From positions 992,001 through 1,056,000 of the forward strand of contig BRON01000008.1 of assembly GCA_024345305.1 (NCBI GenBank): 64,000 nt of DNA, given 5' to 3'. Positions 23,501-34,533 of the stretch are shown here, in pieces (within the stretch, counting starts at the first letter, position 1; every line of letters starts with the position of its first letter). A program made the translations under genes and the position numbers. A model generated the notes under the pieces. The model saw only the letters and a program-made list of their open reading frames with translations, was not told where the DNA came from and did not search any database. Source of the stretch: Mrakia gelida. Taxonomy: Eukaryota > Basidiomycota > Tremellomycetes > Cystofilobasidiales > Mrakiaceae.

Positions 23501-26181
23501 ACCCTCCAAACTCCTCGTCCGAATCCACGGCGACGAGTTCATCACCGTTTTGATGGATCCTCGCTCAGGTCGGATCAGCATTCGAGACGCTGGAGATGTC
23601 GTTCCCTCGGAGGATACGAGGCTCGTTCAAGCTGCCAAGGCGGTGAACCTCGATCCGTCGACCTTGAATGATATTCTGATCAGGTTGAAGTTGACTGTGA
23701 GTTCGCGTCGGCTTTGAAGGAAGAGAGAGAGACGAGCGTTCGAACTGACGCGTTTGTTCTTCGTTCGTTCCTCCCGCAGACTGTCACCGACGACCTCGAT
23801 CTGAAGTTCAACTACCTCGGACTCACGGCTCTGAGGAAACTGATGCTCAAGCCTGGAGGTACGTGTCCACCCCTTCCTTCACGACGTCCAAAGCAACGGA
23901 GCGACGAACTGACCCCCTCCTCGCTCCCGTCCTCTCCTCCACTAGAACTCGTTAAATTCGGACCCACTTCTCGCCTCTACCTCTACGTCCCCCTCCCCGA
24001 CACACCCACCCACTTCTTCGTCGCCGTCATGACCCAGGCGACCTTCCGCTTCGCCCTCGTCTCCTTCCGTCAGGTCCTCGAGAACGGACAGCGATGGCTC
24101 GTCATCGAGGAGGTCGGGTGGTTGGACGATGAGAAGCTGTTGGCTGCGAAGGTGGTGGAGAGGAGAGCGAGAGCTGGAGTTGGGGTGGTGCTCGGGAAGA
24201 GGAAGTTTGTGGATCAGGAGGTTGGGTTTGGGTTTGGGAGGGGGAGTGGTGGAGAGGCGAATAAGAAGAGGAATCGGTGAGTTTTTTCGCGTCTTCCTGC
24301 TTCTCCTGCTCTCGTCGAGGACTGTCGCTGACCTCACCTCGATGTCGTTTCCGTTCGTTTAGGTTCTACGTCGACGTCGAAGACCTCCGAGAGCTCTACT
24401 CGTACTCTCTGTGGGTTCCTCCTCCACCTCCCTCCCCTCCCCTCGCCTATCTGTTCTGACGCGACTCTCTCTTCTCTCTCTCCCTCCCTCCCAGTGCCCG
24501 AGTCGCGAGCTACAAAGTCGAGCAACAGCTCAAGTCCCGTCACATCCCTTACGAACTCGTCTCCTCGTCGGATCGAAAAGGAAAAGGACGAGCTTTCAAC
24601 TCTTCCTCGTCGCCGATGGAGTCGTCCGTCCCCATCATCTCGGTTCAGGCGAGGGATCTGCTCAAGAGCGTTCCTGCTGCTGTTGATGTGGCGTTGCCGA
24701 AGATCCAAATGAGGGTGAGGAATTGGTGGGGGGAGGAGAAGTGTCAGGTGAGTTTTGGGCGTCGCGTCGATCTTCAACCTCTTGGTTCTCTCGGTTCAGT
24801 TCGCATTGACTTCCGAGACTGACTCCTCCCTCGACCTCTTTCCGCTTCGCCTTTACCTTTTGCAGGTCGTCACGAGCATTAAACTCCGTCAACAACCAAC
24901 GCTCTCGCTCGCAGGTCGAAAGCACGAGATGTCGTCGCCGAGTCGGAACGTTCTCATCGATACCTCGACTTCGGTCGTCAGCTTCGTTACCGAGAACATC
25001 GAGGGTTGTGTGGACGCGTTGACGGAGGAGTTCAGTAGGGTTGGGAAGTTGGCGGTTATTGCGAGTGAGAGTGAGTCTTCCTTCTCGTTTCTTTCGACGA
25101 GCTAGAGCCCTTCTCGACGCGACTCGACTCGATCTGACTTTCTATGTTCTCGGTCTTCCTTCGCTCACTTTCGCAGTCAATCGATCGAAGGATCCCAACC
25201 TCAAGATGACCTACTTCGACCTTCAGACGGCGACGTTCATCTACGCACCTGTGAGTCCCCGCTCGATCGTCGCGTCCGTTTCGTTTCCTCTCGTCTCGTC
25301 TCGTCGAACTGACTCCTCCTTCCCCTCCTTCCTTCCTCCAGGGCCTCATCGTCTCCATCGGCTGGCACTCTGCTCCTCTCGAGAGTCGCTCACCGGGAAC
25401 CTACGACGTCACCTTCGATCTCGTCCCCAACGAGAACGAGGGAGAGGAAGGATCGAAGAGAGTCAACCCTCACGCGGCGATGGCGAGCTTGTTCAGAGAT
25501 CGACTCAACGAGTCGGACGAGGCTGGAAGTTTGTTGGACTTCATTCAGGTACGTCGAACTCTCTCTGTTGGTGCCCGCGACGGGAGGCAAAAATGAAAAA
25601 GTTGAAGCGCCGAGCTGATCTCTTCGTTCGTCCCTTTGCAGCTCCTTCGAACCACCCTCCCTCTCCTCCAAGAAGCCGACTCGGTCCTCGCCCTTCCTCC
25701 AAAACAAGATCTCACCATCAAGCTCTGGCCCAAGTCGGTCTCGTGCTTCTGCTTCGTCTACGAGAAGGGTTCCACTCGGTGAGTCTCGTCCCTCGCGTCT
25801 CTCCTCCTCGAAACGACGACCGAGAACTGACGACGCGTCCCGTCCCCTTTCTCCTCCCTTCTTCTCAGCTACGGCCTCACCTTCAACCTCATCCTCTCCA
25901 CCTCCACCCCCCGCTACCTCATCCAAGACTCCTCCCAATCCTTCTCTCGCTCCGACCGAAGACCTCGCTTCCATCCCATCAAGGACTTCCTCGAGATCAT
26001 CAGCAGGACAACGGACGAGATGGCGAAGAAGGAAGGGAGAGGAGAGAAGAGGAAGGTATCGACGATGCCACCGGTGATGGTGCTGGGGGAGGAGGAAGGG
26101 CTGGTTTGTGAGGTGGAGGTGGTGAGGAGGACGATGGCTAAGCTTCATAGAGAGGTCTTGAAGGTGTTGGGGACGGTTTGA
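20534..26181 (+). CDS. MED14: Mediator complex subunit 14 (Rgr1/Med14)
   Basis: Med14 is the backbone subunit that links head, middle and tail of Mediator. The start chosen is ATG 20534; a Ser/Pro/Gln-rich leader of about 80 residues precedes the conserved block. The N-terminal Med14 domain is clear: LVPLNLVVDAVIHDVYQRL, LPSLHESARAARIFQFSLYS, RRQVVKLLALVRWSKESE and NINAFLTRQNAQFDEAIEQL. Later exons carry the long alpha/beta body (for example SLGYQLEILFRQAQRI, KLMLKPG, LLRTTLPLLQEADSVLALPP) and end KLHREVLKVLGTV, TGA 26179-26181. There are about two dozen short introns and roughly 1,350 residues, a normal size. It is nuclear and transcribed divergently from TFIIS. Confidence 0.9.
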
Positions 26182-26547
26182 GGGCGAGGGCTGAGGCGGG
26201 GCTTACTTTATGATTGAAATGACCATGTTCGCTTTTTGTCTTTGAGGAGGTGGAGAGATGGGGTCGAGGGAGGGAGGAAAGCGAAGGACGAGAGGGTGTT
26301 TGGTCGACGCGCGCGTCTGGCTTTTGTTCGTTCCTTCGCCGTTGAGTTTTCCGTCTCGCTGTTGTCGCGCTCTTACTGACTCCGTTCCTACCCTGTTCAA
26401 CTCAGACACCTGTTGTAGGAGTGAAAAGGAAAAAGGTGGAGCCAGAAAGGTCGGAGCCAAGTCGACGACTCGCCGAATTCGCCCTTTCGTTCTTCTCCTC
26501 CTGACTCCCACCTTCTCTCCCCTTTCCCCCTCCCTCGTTCCTCGATA
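26182..26547 (+). promoter_or_regulatory. Spacer between MED14 and the polytopic membrane protein gene
   Basis: This is MED14 3' UTR followed by the next gene's promoter and leader. No motif beyond pyrimidine-rich DNA is seen. Confidence 0.4.
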
Positions 26548-29144
26548 ATGGACACTCACCTTCAAGCTCTCAGCTCCGCTTCTACCTCCGAACGAGCTCC
26601 TGCACCTCACATCGAGGACGACGACAACAAGTCTACGAAATCCCTTCACCTCGAAGAACCTGCTGAGGCTGCTTCGACCACGCAACCTGAACGCCGTCGA
26701 CCTTGGTGGAGTCGAGAAAGGTGAGTCTCCTAGACTCACGACTTCTCCTTCGAGCGTGTCTGACTCTCGTTGTCCTGAGGAAGCAGATACTGGGGTGCTC
26801 TTCTCTTCAACGTCGCTGCTTTCCTTCTTCCCGGTAAGTGCTGAGCTCCGTCCTTTTTCGACTCCACTCCAACTTCTCTCCGATAACGCCAAGAAGGGAC
26901 GAGGCTGACTCGGGTCCCTGCTATATTTCCTTCTGCTCTCTCTTCCTCTCGAAGCTGTCTACGGAACGCTGGGAAAGATGTGGATCGCTGGGGTTGACGG
27001 GTCGATGGTCGCGACTTTGGATTCTTACACCTGTTCGTTCTCTTCGTTTCGTGCTATTGTTCATTTCTTCTCGGAGCTCACTTATTTGGTCCTCTCCTCT
27101 TCAGACGCTTCCACAGCCATCGAACCGTTCAACGAAGGTTTTCCTCGAGCAGCTTGGTTCGTCTCCTCGTCGCGCCGTTTCGACTTACCGTCGTCTTTCC
27201 TCATTTGACTGTCTTATCTCCTTTCCAGGTCAACCATCACCGACTACAGGGCCCACTCCCTCCACGAACGACTCTCCCTCGTCAACACTCTCATTCTCGT
27301 CCAATCCCTCATCGGCTTCGTCGTTTCCCTGATCTTCGTCGCCGTCGCTCCCAACTTCGTCGGATCGTTCGTCCCAGGTCCTGTTCGAGCCACTTCGGTC
27401 AAGTACGTTCGAGTCTCCGCCTTCGGGTTGCTGGCAAGTTTGGTGGAGACTGCTGTTTCGATCGGAACTCGAAGCTTGGACAAGCCCGAGTAAGTCGACC
27501 GTTCGAATCTCTCGCGTCAGGCTCAACACGCGACTGATGCCTTCTTCTCTCCCTTTCCAGCGTTCCTCTCGCCATCTCTTCCGTCAAGACTCTTCTCAAC
27601 ATCTTCCTGGATCTCGCGTTGATCTCCAAGGTCCGAGTCGGAGGGTTCGAACCGACCGTCATCACTCAAGCGACGATTCGACTCGTTTGCGAGTGAGCAG
27701 CTTTTCCTTCCTGCTTCTGTCCTCTTCGTCTCTGTCTGCTCACCACTGTTATTCCGCCTCTCAGTCTGACAGGAGCCGCCGTCGGACTCCTCTACTACCT
27801 CTACCTCTCTCGCAAGCTCACTCGCGAGTCGAACGAAACCAAGTCGACGCGACCCTCGTGGAGGTCTTTCCTCATCCTCCTCTACCCTGGACTCTCAACT
27901 TTCTTCGAAAGTGCTGTTAGGAACGCCATCTAGTAGGTCTCATGCTTTTCGAGCTGTGGCGAGTGGTCAGTTTGCTGATCCCTTTGTCCTTCAGCCTCTA
28001 CTTGATTCACAGCGTCGTTTCGCTTGGGCTCGTCTACGCGACTGCCGTAAGCCTTCTCGTCTTCTTCTCTCTTTATAAAACCCTCAGAAACCTCACTGAC
28101 CGCACTTCCCTTTGCTACTAGTACGGCGTTCTCATGACGATCCGATGGGGACTTGTTGTGCGTTCGCTTTTCGTCAAGTCTCCCTCTCCTCTCGTTCCTC
28201 CTTCGCTATCCCCACTGACTTCAGAGAACTCGAGACCCTGCTGACTACATCGTTTCATACTTACTCATTCTTTTCTTCACCATCGACTCCGTCAGATGGT
28301 CCCCGTCTTCGCTCTCGAAGCGACGTCAAACGCGTTCGTCGGTCATCGCTGGGGAATCTACAAGAAGGAAAGGATCGCTGAAGGCAGAGAAAGACAGCGT
28401 GGGAATTGGAGAGACGTTCGATGTGAGTATTTCCATCCAGATTCTCTCGAGCCCGAGCCAAAAGCGGTTACTGACGAGCTTTTCTTGCATCAGTCGTCGC
28501 GTTCCCCGCTCTTCGCTCCGCCGCCATCGCTCTCGCCGTCGAGGTTCCTCTCCTGCTCATCATGACTTTCGCAGCCGTCAAACCTTTCGCCTACTATCTC
28601 TCGGGATCCGAGGAGGTTTCTGAGGTGGTCAAGAAGATGTGGAGGACGATTGACTGAGTGACTTCACAAACTTCTTCTTTGTCTCGTCGACGCGCCTTCG
28701 TACTGACCTTCTTCCCCTTTTCTCCACAGTGCTACATATGCTACGCGGTATCGACTCAACTTGCCACCGTTTTGCTGGCTACTCGACCTCACTGGTTCGT
28801 CTCTCTGCTCATTTCGAAGCTGACACGAACTGACTTCGACGCCTTGCGTTTCCAACACAGGTACCTGGCTCAGAGCCTCCTCGCCAACCTCTCGTACTCC
28901 CTTCCATGGGCCATCGCTCTCTCCAAGATCAGCATCGACGAGGATTCAGCCTGGTTCTTCCACGCTTTCGTCTTCGGTGAGTCGGCGAGACGCGTCGTCT
29001 CATTTCTTTCCCGTCGTCGTTGAAAGTGCTGAACCGTTCTTCTCGACCTCTCTAACAGGAGGAAGCATGGTCGAGTCCTTGATCATCATCCTTGTCGTCA
29101 CTGGAGTCTGGGCGTGGAGGCTTCGAGCTGGGAGGATGGCTTGA
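26548..29144 (+). CDS. Polytopic membrane protein, possibly MATE-like transporter
   Basis: The start is ATG 26548 with a hydrophilic, acidic N-terminus of about 55 residues, then [25 protein letters not shown]. At least ten hydrophobic segments follow, including [68 protein letters not shown] and [16 protein letters not shown] conserved-looking stretch, [18 protein letters not shown], sits mid-protein. Exon phases join cleanly to MA and TGA at 29142-29144; about 560 residues. The helix number and the internal E/N-rich motif resemble fungal MATE-type flippases, but I cannot establish the family by eye. Membrane location is well supported; substrate and direction are not. Confidence 0.65.
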
Positions 29145-29395
29145 TTGCACGACTCGTTTCTGTTTCTGCTTCTCGTCTCCTCCATTCTACAGTTTCCGTT
29201 GCCGTTTCTCTTCTCGACCTTCTTCCGTTTCTTCCCCTTCCGTTTTCTCGGCTCTTCTCGTTAACGACAATACCATAAGTTCCCTCTTTTTTCTCCGAGC
29301 TCGAAAGGGCTGCGCTGAGTGAAGATCGACGAGCTCGCACTTTCGCTCCTTCCCTCTTTCCTTCCAACCGTCTTCCTCCCCTACCTCAAAACGAA
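29145..29395. other. Spacer upstream of the F-box-like gene
   Basis: 251 bp of 3' UTR and promoter. Nothing distinct is seen. Confidence 0.35.
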
Positions 29396-31657
29396 ATGGG
29401 TCTCACTCAGCAGCTAGCGGCTCTCCAAGCTGCCATGGACAACCTTCGAGTCGAGCACGCCAGGGAGGTGGCTTTCCTTCGCAAAGAGAACGACATCCTT
29501 CACGAGCGACTTCGTCAAGCTCAACTTCCCTCCTCCTCCTCCCCTCCCTCTTCCGGCTACCTCGCTCCCCACCTTCGATCTCAGCCCACACCTCGTCAGC
29601 CTCCTCGAAGAGATCTTCCCTGGGACGTTATCATCAACGTCTTCCAGCAATGCGAGGATCGTTCAACCCTCGCCGTGGCCTCAAGAGCTTCCTTCGACCT
29701 CCTGGAGTTGTGCTCGCCTCTTCTCTACGAGACCGTCGTCCTCGAGAGCGTCGAGGAGGTTGAGAAGCTGTTCTGTTCAAGCGTATTTGACCCTATCCCT
29801 CTGCTTCTTCGCCCGCACTTCGTAACTTGACGTCCTCATCTCCCTTCTTGTTGCAGAACACGTTTCGCACGACGGCTCGACTCCTCCCCTTCCTCTCCCT
29901 CAAACAAATCCACGCCCTTCACTTCCACATCTCCAGATTCGACGAGCAACCTCACTTCTCTCACGACCGTATACTTCCATCACACTACTTCCCTACCAGT
30001 CAACCACCTCCCCGTCCCGCCATCCCCTCCCTGCACCTCTCCTTCCTCGTCCCCGAACCCGTTGGACGACGCTCCTCAGCCCAAGTTGGCCTCTCTCACC
30101 TCTTCGACCTCCTCTCCCCCTCCCAAGTCACCTTCTCCTACATCGGAACCTACGACCACCCCGATGGACACTACGATACGTACTCCTGGATGCCCGTCGC
30201 CGTTGGCGTGATGTCGGCGAGGTCGATGGAGAGACGATGGACTTCCCTCAACAAGATCGTCCTCGACGGGTGCATTCCGTTCGTCAACGGAGGCACGTTC
30301 GTCTTCTCTCCCGAAGAGGACGTGGCTTTTTGGAGGGTGTCGGAGAGAGCCGACTTCGTCGTCGAGTTCATGATGTCGAAGAAGAGGGAGGGAAACAGGG
30401 ATGAGCACGAGAGCTTGGTCTGGCAGCTCGGGCACTTTGGGATCTTGGACGTTGAAGGGTTGAAGAAGGTCATTGTGAGGGTACCTGGGGAGAAGGAAAA
30501 GGGGTGGCTAGAGGGTGGGAGGGCAACGGATGAGGAATGGAGGCGTGTCGAGATCGTGGTCGACGCGTCGAAGGCCGAAGCGAGAGAGACTCCTCGACTG
30601 AGTTTCTCCCGCGAGGTTCTGAAGCTCGTGGCAGGCCGGATGAAGACCCGGAGCCTCGCTGTTGCTTGCCGAGTCTCGATGGGTTGGCTCGATGTGATGG
30701 GTCCTGAGCTTTACGCGACGGTCGACCTCAAGACGTCGAAGAAGGTGCAGCAGCTCTTCTGCTCACGAATGAGTCCAACCGATTCCGTTCCTTGCTTCAA
30801 ACGATATGTAGTATCTAGAACGCTGAGATCCTCTCTTTTGACCATCACAGCGTCCGTCAAGCAGCCGAATCCTCCCCTTCCTCTCCCTCGATCAAATCTC
30901 GACCCTCCGTCTCTTCGTCCCCCCCGTCCCCGACTACCTCTCCTCCCTCTCAACATCCCGGTTCCTCAGATCCCCCGAAAACTTCCCTCTCAACCTCCAA
31001 ATCATCTACAACCTCCCCGGTCGCCCCAACCACCCCTTCCACGACGATGACTCCTTCCCCATCTTCGCCTCAGCCCACGAAGCTGTCCTCTCCCTCTGCA
31101 ACCCCACCCACCTCTCCTTCTCCTACGTCAGACCCTACTCGAAAGGCGACACCTGGATGCCTCTCGATATTGGAATCCCTATCGGACGAACTCTTCGCTC
31201 CTCCTTCACCAACGTCAAGACGATCCTCCTCGACCGCTGCATCCCCTTCGACCTCGAGGACGAGATGATCTTCTTCGTCTTTCAAGCATCGGAGAAGATC
31301 GCAGGCGCGGTCGTCACGTTCAACCTCACGAGCTCGAAGACGACGAGGACCGAAAGAGTGACGATCGTGGATGATCTCACTCGACACGCCATCATGGACA
31401 TGAAGGAGGTGAAAAAGGTGGTCGTTCGCGTCAAGGGATGGAAGGAGATCGAGCAGGTGGAGGAAGGGATCAGGAAGCTGGACAAGAAGTACTTGAAGGG
31501 GGTTCCGGTGGAGGTAGTCTCGTTGGAGGGTCCGAAGGAGGTTGGAGGAGGAGGTGGAGGGAGAGGAAGAGGGAACAAGAGTCGAAGGGCGAGAGGAGGT
31601 CGAGGAGGACGAGGTGGTGGGAGGACCGAAGTCGAGTGTAACGCGTTGCGGTTCTGA
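29396..31657 (+). CDS. F-box-like protein with internal duplication and RGG tail
   Basis: The start is ATG 29396. A coiled-coil N-terminus (TQQLAALQAAMDNLRVEHAR to about residue 45) precedes an F-box-like block (LPWDVIINVFQQCEDRSTLA) and a first ligand-type domain. Near 30600 the same arrangement restarts: LSFSREVLKLVAGRMKTRS, LDVMGPELYATVDL, VQQLFCS, LPFLSLDQISTLRLF and LDRCIPF align with LPWDVIINVFQQCEDRS, LLELCSPLLYETVVL, VEKLFCS, LPFLSLKQIHALHF and LDGCIPF of the first half. So the gene is a tandem duplication. Each half has an intron at the same codon. The second lacks a GT donor there: CGA is followed by ATGAGT at 30769, with acceptor CAG ending at 30850. The C-terminus is Gly/Arg-rich (RGG-type), TGA at 31655-31657. 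F-box proteins usually recruit SCF substrates, but the F-box match is weak. Confidence 0.6.
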
Positions 31658-31999
31658 GGATGGGGTATCTACTATCTAGGTCTGTATACGCTTGCTCCTC
31701 GGGTTCTTGCAGCGTTTGGGCCTCGGGCGAGGTGGAAAGAAGTGTGAGTTCAAGTCGCGTCGCGTCCGTCGAGACTTGTTCGATGTGTCTTCGCGGTCGA
31801 CTCAGCTGCGCCCCAGCCGAGAGACTTCAATGAAAGAAGAGTAGAGCATCAATTCCTGGGTCGTAAGAAGAGTAAAAGAAGGCGTAGAAAGAAGCAACGG
31901 TTCGTGAAGCATGAAGGAAACGAGGTGACGGCTACTCGAAGGTGACGAGCGAGCTCGAAGGGAGGAAGAGCAAACCGAAACAGCGAGAGGGCCAGTCGA
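31658..31999. other. Convergent 3' region, F-box-like / RPEL genes
   Basis: 342 bp between two stop codons, presumed 3' UTRs. No feature is recognised. Confidence 0.4.
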
Positions 32000-32770
32000 T
32001 TAGATGGGAGAAGTGGGATCCTCGTCCTCTGTTGGAGTCAAAGTGCAGAAGAAGAGTCTAGGTCAGCTTGCTCTCGAACAGGAGCTCGAAGCTCAGGGAA
32101 CGAGAGGAGACGAGGAAAGACCGAGCTCGCACTCACTGGACAGAATCCCCTCCTTGATCAGCTCTTCGGGCTTGGGTCGTTCTTTGATCTTCGCATCGAG
32201 GGTGTCCTGAGAGGATTAGGGAAGATTCAAACGTCAGCAAAGACGATGAGCGGACTGGGAGAGGAGAGATGGGAGGGAGGGAGAGGAGAGGAGAGGAGGA
32301 GGAGAGGGGAACTGACCTCGAGTTGAGCTCGTTTGAGAGCCTCCCTCTGAGCCTGAATCGCAGGGGAGACCTTGTCATCTGGAAGAGCATACGACCCATA
32401 TCCCAAGGAAGCTCGTCAGCGTCTCGAAAAGAGTAGAAATGCAGAGAAAGTCCCTCTTCTCGAGCCCACGTCCCTCGAGATCTCCCCACCTCATCATCTC
32501 CATCTCCTCTCCTCTCCCTCCCTCCCTCTGCCTTCCTCAAGACTCACCCTTCAAGATCCCCTTCTCCTGCAACTCCTTTTTATCAGGTCGACTCCCAAAG
32601 AAACCTTCGAGCTTCTCCTCTGTAGGACTCTTGACCTTCTCAGCCTTCGAGCTCGACCCTGTGATGGGATCGAGGGGATCCTCAGTCGAGTCAGTGTTGA
32701 TAGCGGTCGTGAGAGCAGAGTTGAGAGCTCCTTTGGCGGTTTCGGCGGCGGAGGCGAGGGTGGAGGTCAT
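32000..32770 (-). CDS. Small RPEL-repeat protein
   Basis: The start is ATG 32770-32768 (MTSTLASAAETAKGALNSAL). Four exons join in phase to give about 138 residues. Two RPEL-type repeats are visible: EEKLEGFFGSRPDKKELQEK followed by GILK, and KIKERPKPEELIKEGILS. RPEL repeats bind G-actin in animal MRTF and Phactr proteins; in fungi, short RPEL proteins of this shape are common and uncharacterised. The protein ends LTPTEDEDPTSPI, TAA at 32002-32000. It is divergent from the class-IV PLP enzyme gene, with only 168 bp between start codons. Confidence 0.75.
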
Positions 32771-32938
32771 GGACGGAGGGAGAGGTGATGAGAGAGAAGT
32801 GATTTGAGTGGGGTGGTGGTTTGTGGGAAGGAAGGAAGAGGAGGGAAGAAGGTCGACAGGGCAGGGAGGGGTTCGCAGCAGGGCGACGATGAGCTCGTTC
32901 GAGATTCGTCTCTTTTGTTGATGTGACGAGCAACGACC
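32771..32938. promoter_or_regulatory. Short bidirectional promoter, RPEL / class-IV PLP enzyme
   Basis: 168 bp must hold both promoters and both leaders. No core element can be recognised. Confidence 0.4.
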
Positions 32939-33988
32939 ATGAGCTCTTCTCCGGACCTCTTCACCACGCTCAGGTACATCCCATCAGGAGGTCCTTCGCC
33001 TAGGAAGACCGACATCCCGCTGTTCGACCTCCACGTTCAGCGACTGAGGAAAGGAGTCGAGCGCTTTGGTGAGCTCGGGTCGAAGGAGGACGAGATCGAT
33101 TGGGAGAAGGAGGTCTGGAAGGTCCTCGAGCGGGTGATCATAGACAAGGGAGTTGAGAAGGGGCTGCGAGTGAGTTTTATGCGTACCTACGAGATCTAGC
33201 TGCTAGAGGGCTGTGAGAGAGAGCTTGAATGGAAGAGCTGACCTCGTTGACCTTCGTCTTCCTTCCCTCCTTCAGCTCAAGGTCATCGTCGCCCTTTCTT
33301 CTCCTCCCTCGCTCAAAGCTGAAGCCTGGATCCTTCCTGATACCTTTCGTGAGTGTCCCGTACCTCGGACTTCCTTTGAAGGAGCTTCAAAGTTGACTTC
33401 TTCAACGGTTTCTCGAACCAGCACCTTTCGTCGACCATCTCCCTTCCTCGCTTCCCTCGTCCTCCTCAACTCCCCCGCAAATCACTCTTTCGCCATCACC
33501 ACTCACTTTCACACCATCTCAAGTCCCTCTCTTACTCTTCAAGACCTCAGACCGCAAGATCTACGACGAGCACGCGGCTCTTACTCGTTCGTGACTCTCC
33601 TCCTCGCCGTCGCCGTCGCCTTCTCTCTGTTTCTGACCTTTCTCTCTCATCTCATCACTTCCCGACAGTCCCAGCCCACCCTTCGACTCAGTCTACTCTT
33701 CTCTACACGTCCTCTCCAACTCCCCTCCTCACAGAGACGACAATCGCCAACGTCCTCATCCTTCCTCCCTCCTCGTCGACCTGGATCACTCCTCGGATCA
33801 CCTCCTCGACATTTCTCCTCCCTGGACTAATGCGAGAAGACCTTCTCAGGAGAGGAGTGATCTCAGAAGGAGACGTGAGCTTGGAGGAAGTCAGGGAGTG
33901 GCTGAGGGACGGAGGAGGAGGGAGAGCCGTTTGTTGTAACGCGTTGAGGGGAGTCTGGGAGGTCCGAGTCGAGTTCGGTGAAGCGTAG
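32939..33988 (+). CDS. Class-IV PLP enzyme, likely aminodeoxychorismate lyase (Abz2-like)
   Basis: This fold type IV PLP protein would make p-aminobenzoate from aminodeoxychorismate in folate synthesis. The start is ATG 32939 and four exons join in phase to about 285 residues. Signatures: an early FDLHVQRLRKGVERF helix, the PLP-lysine block LLLFKTSDRKIYDEHA (Lys of FKTSDR is the candidate Schiff-base residue), and the ligand loop LTETTIANVLIL followed by TWITPRI and LLPGLMREDLLRRGVI, where LPG(I/L)(M/T)R is the family cofactor-site motif. It ends VRVEFGEA, TAG 33986-33988. The length fits Abz2-type lyases better than branched-chain aminotransferases. Exact substrate is inference. Confidence 0.75.
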
Positions 33989-34533
33989 AACAGCTAGGAC
34001 GGGCAAGTTAGAGTCTCGCGACGAGCTTCTGCTCAGGACGAGACCTCAGCAGAGCGGCCAGCAGCTCGATGCTCCTGTCCGGGTATCATCGGGAGCTTCT
34101 CCTTCGTTTCACCAGAGCTTCTCCATCGTTTCACCAGATCATCCTTAGATATCAGCACCTCAGGTTAGACGAGTAGCTAGCTAGACTCCTTTTTGGTAGA
34201 CGAGGGAGGGACAAGGGCGAGGAGATACGCGCTCGACGAAGAGAGACGTGGTCGGTCGCGGCGCTCTTCCGAAAGCAGAGCTCATCTTGATGCTCTTTCA
34301 CTGGCTCCTCTTCAGCTCGGAAAGTCAGAGAAATTATCCTCTGCAGCCCTTGAGGCTCTGAGCTTATCTTCCTCCGTCACTTGTCGAAAATCTACAAGTA
34401 GAATCGACGTGTTTTCGCCGACTCGACCCTGGCTCAAATTCGTCTCGCGAGACGAGGCCATTTCCTTCTCCTCCAACTCCATTCCTCTCCCTCCCTCCCT
34501 CCCCCCCTCCAACTCCCTCCCCTCTCTCTCAGG
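33989..34533 (+). promoter_or_regulatory. Intergenic region upstream of COX5
   Basis: This holds the 3' UTR of the PLP enzyme gene, then promoter and leader of COX5. It contains a 22-bp tandem repeat at 34093-34136. A long pyrimidine tract ending CTCTCTCAG abuts the COX5 start codon and could be a 5' UTR intron acceptor. Confidence 0.45.
34093..34136. repeat. 22-bp tandem duplication
   Basis: Two adjacent 22-bp units start GAGCTTCTCC and end TCGTTTCACCA. They differ at one base (T versus A at unit position 11). They lie in the upstream region of COX5. Confidence 0.85.

Noticed and set aside
30851..31657. A separate gene starting within the second half of the F-box-like locus
   Set aside because: Homology to the first half begins upstream at about 30600 in the first long exon and continues in phase across the 30769-30850 intron, so one gene is simpler.
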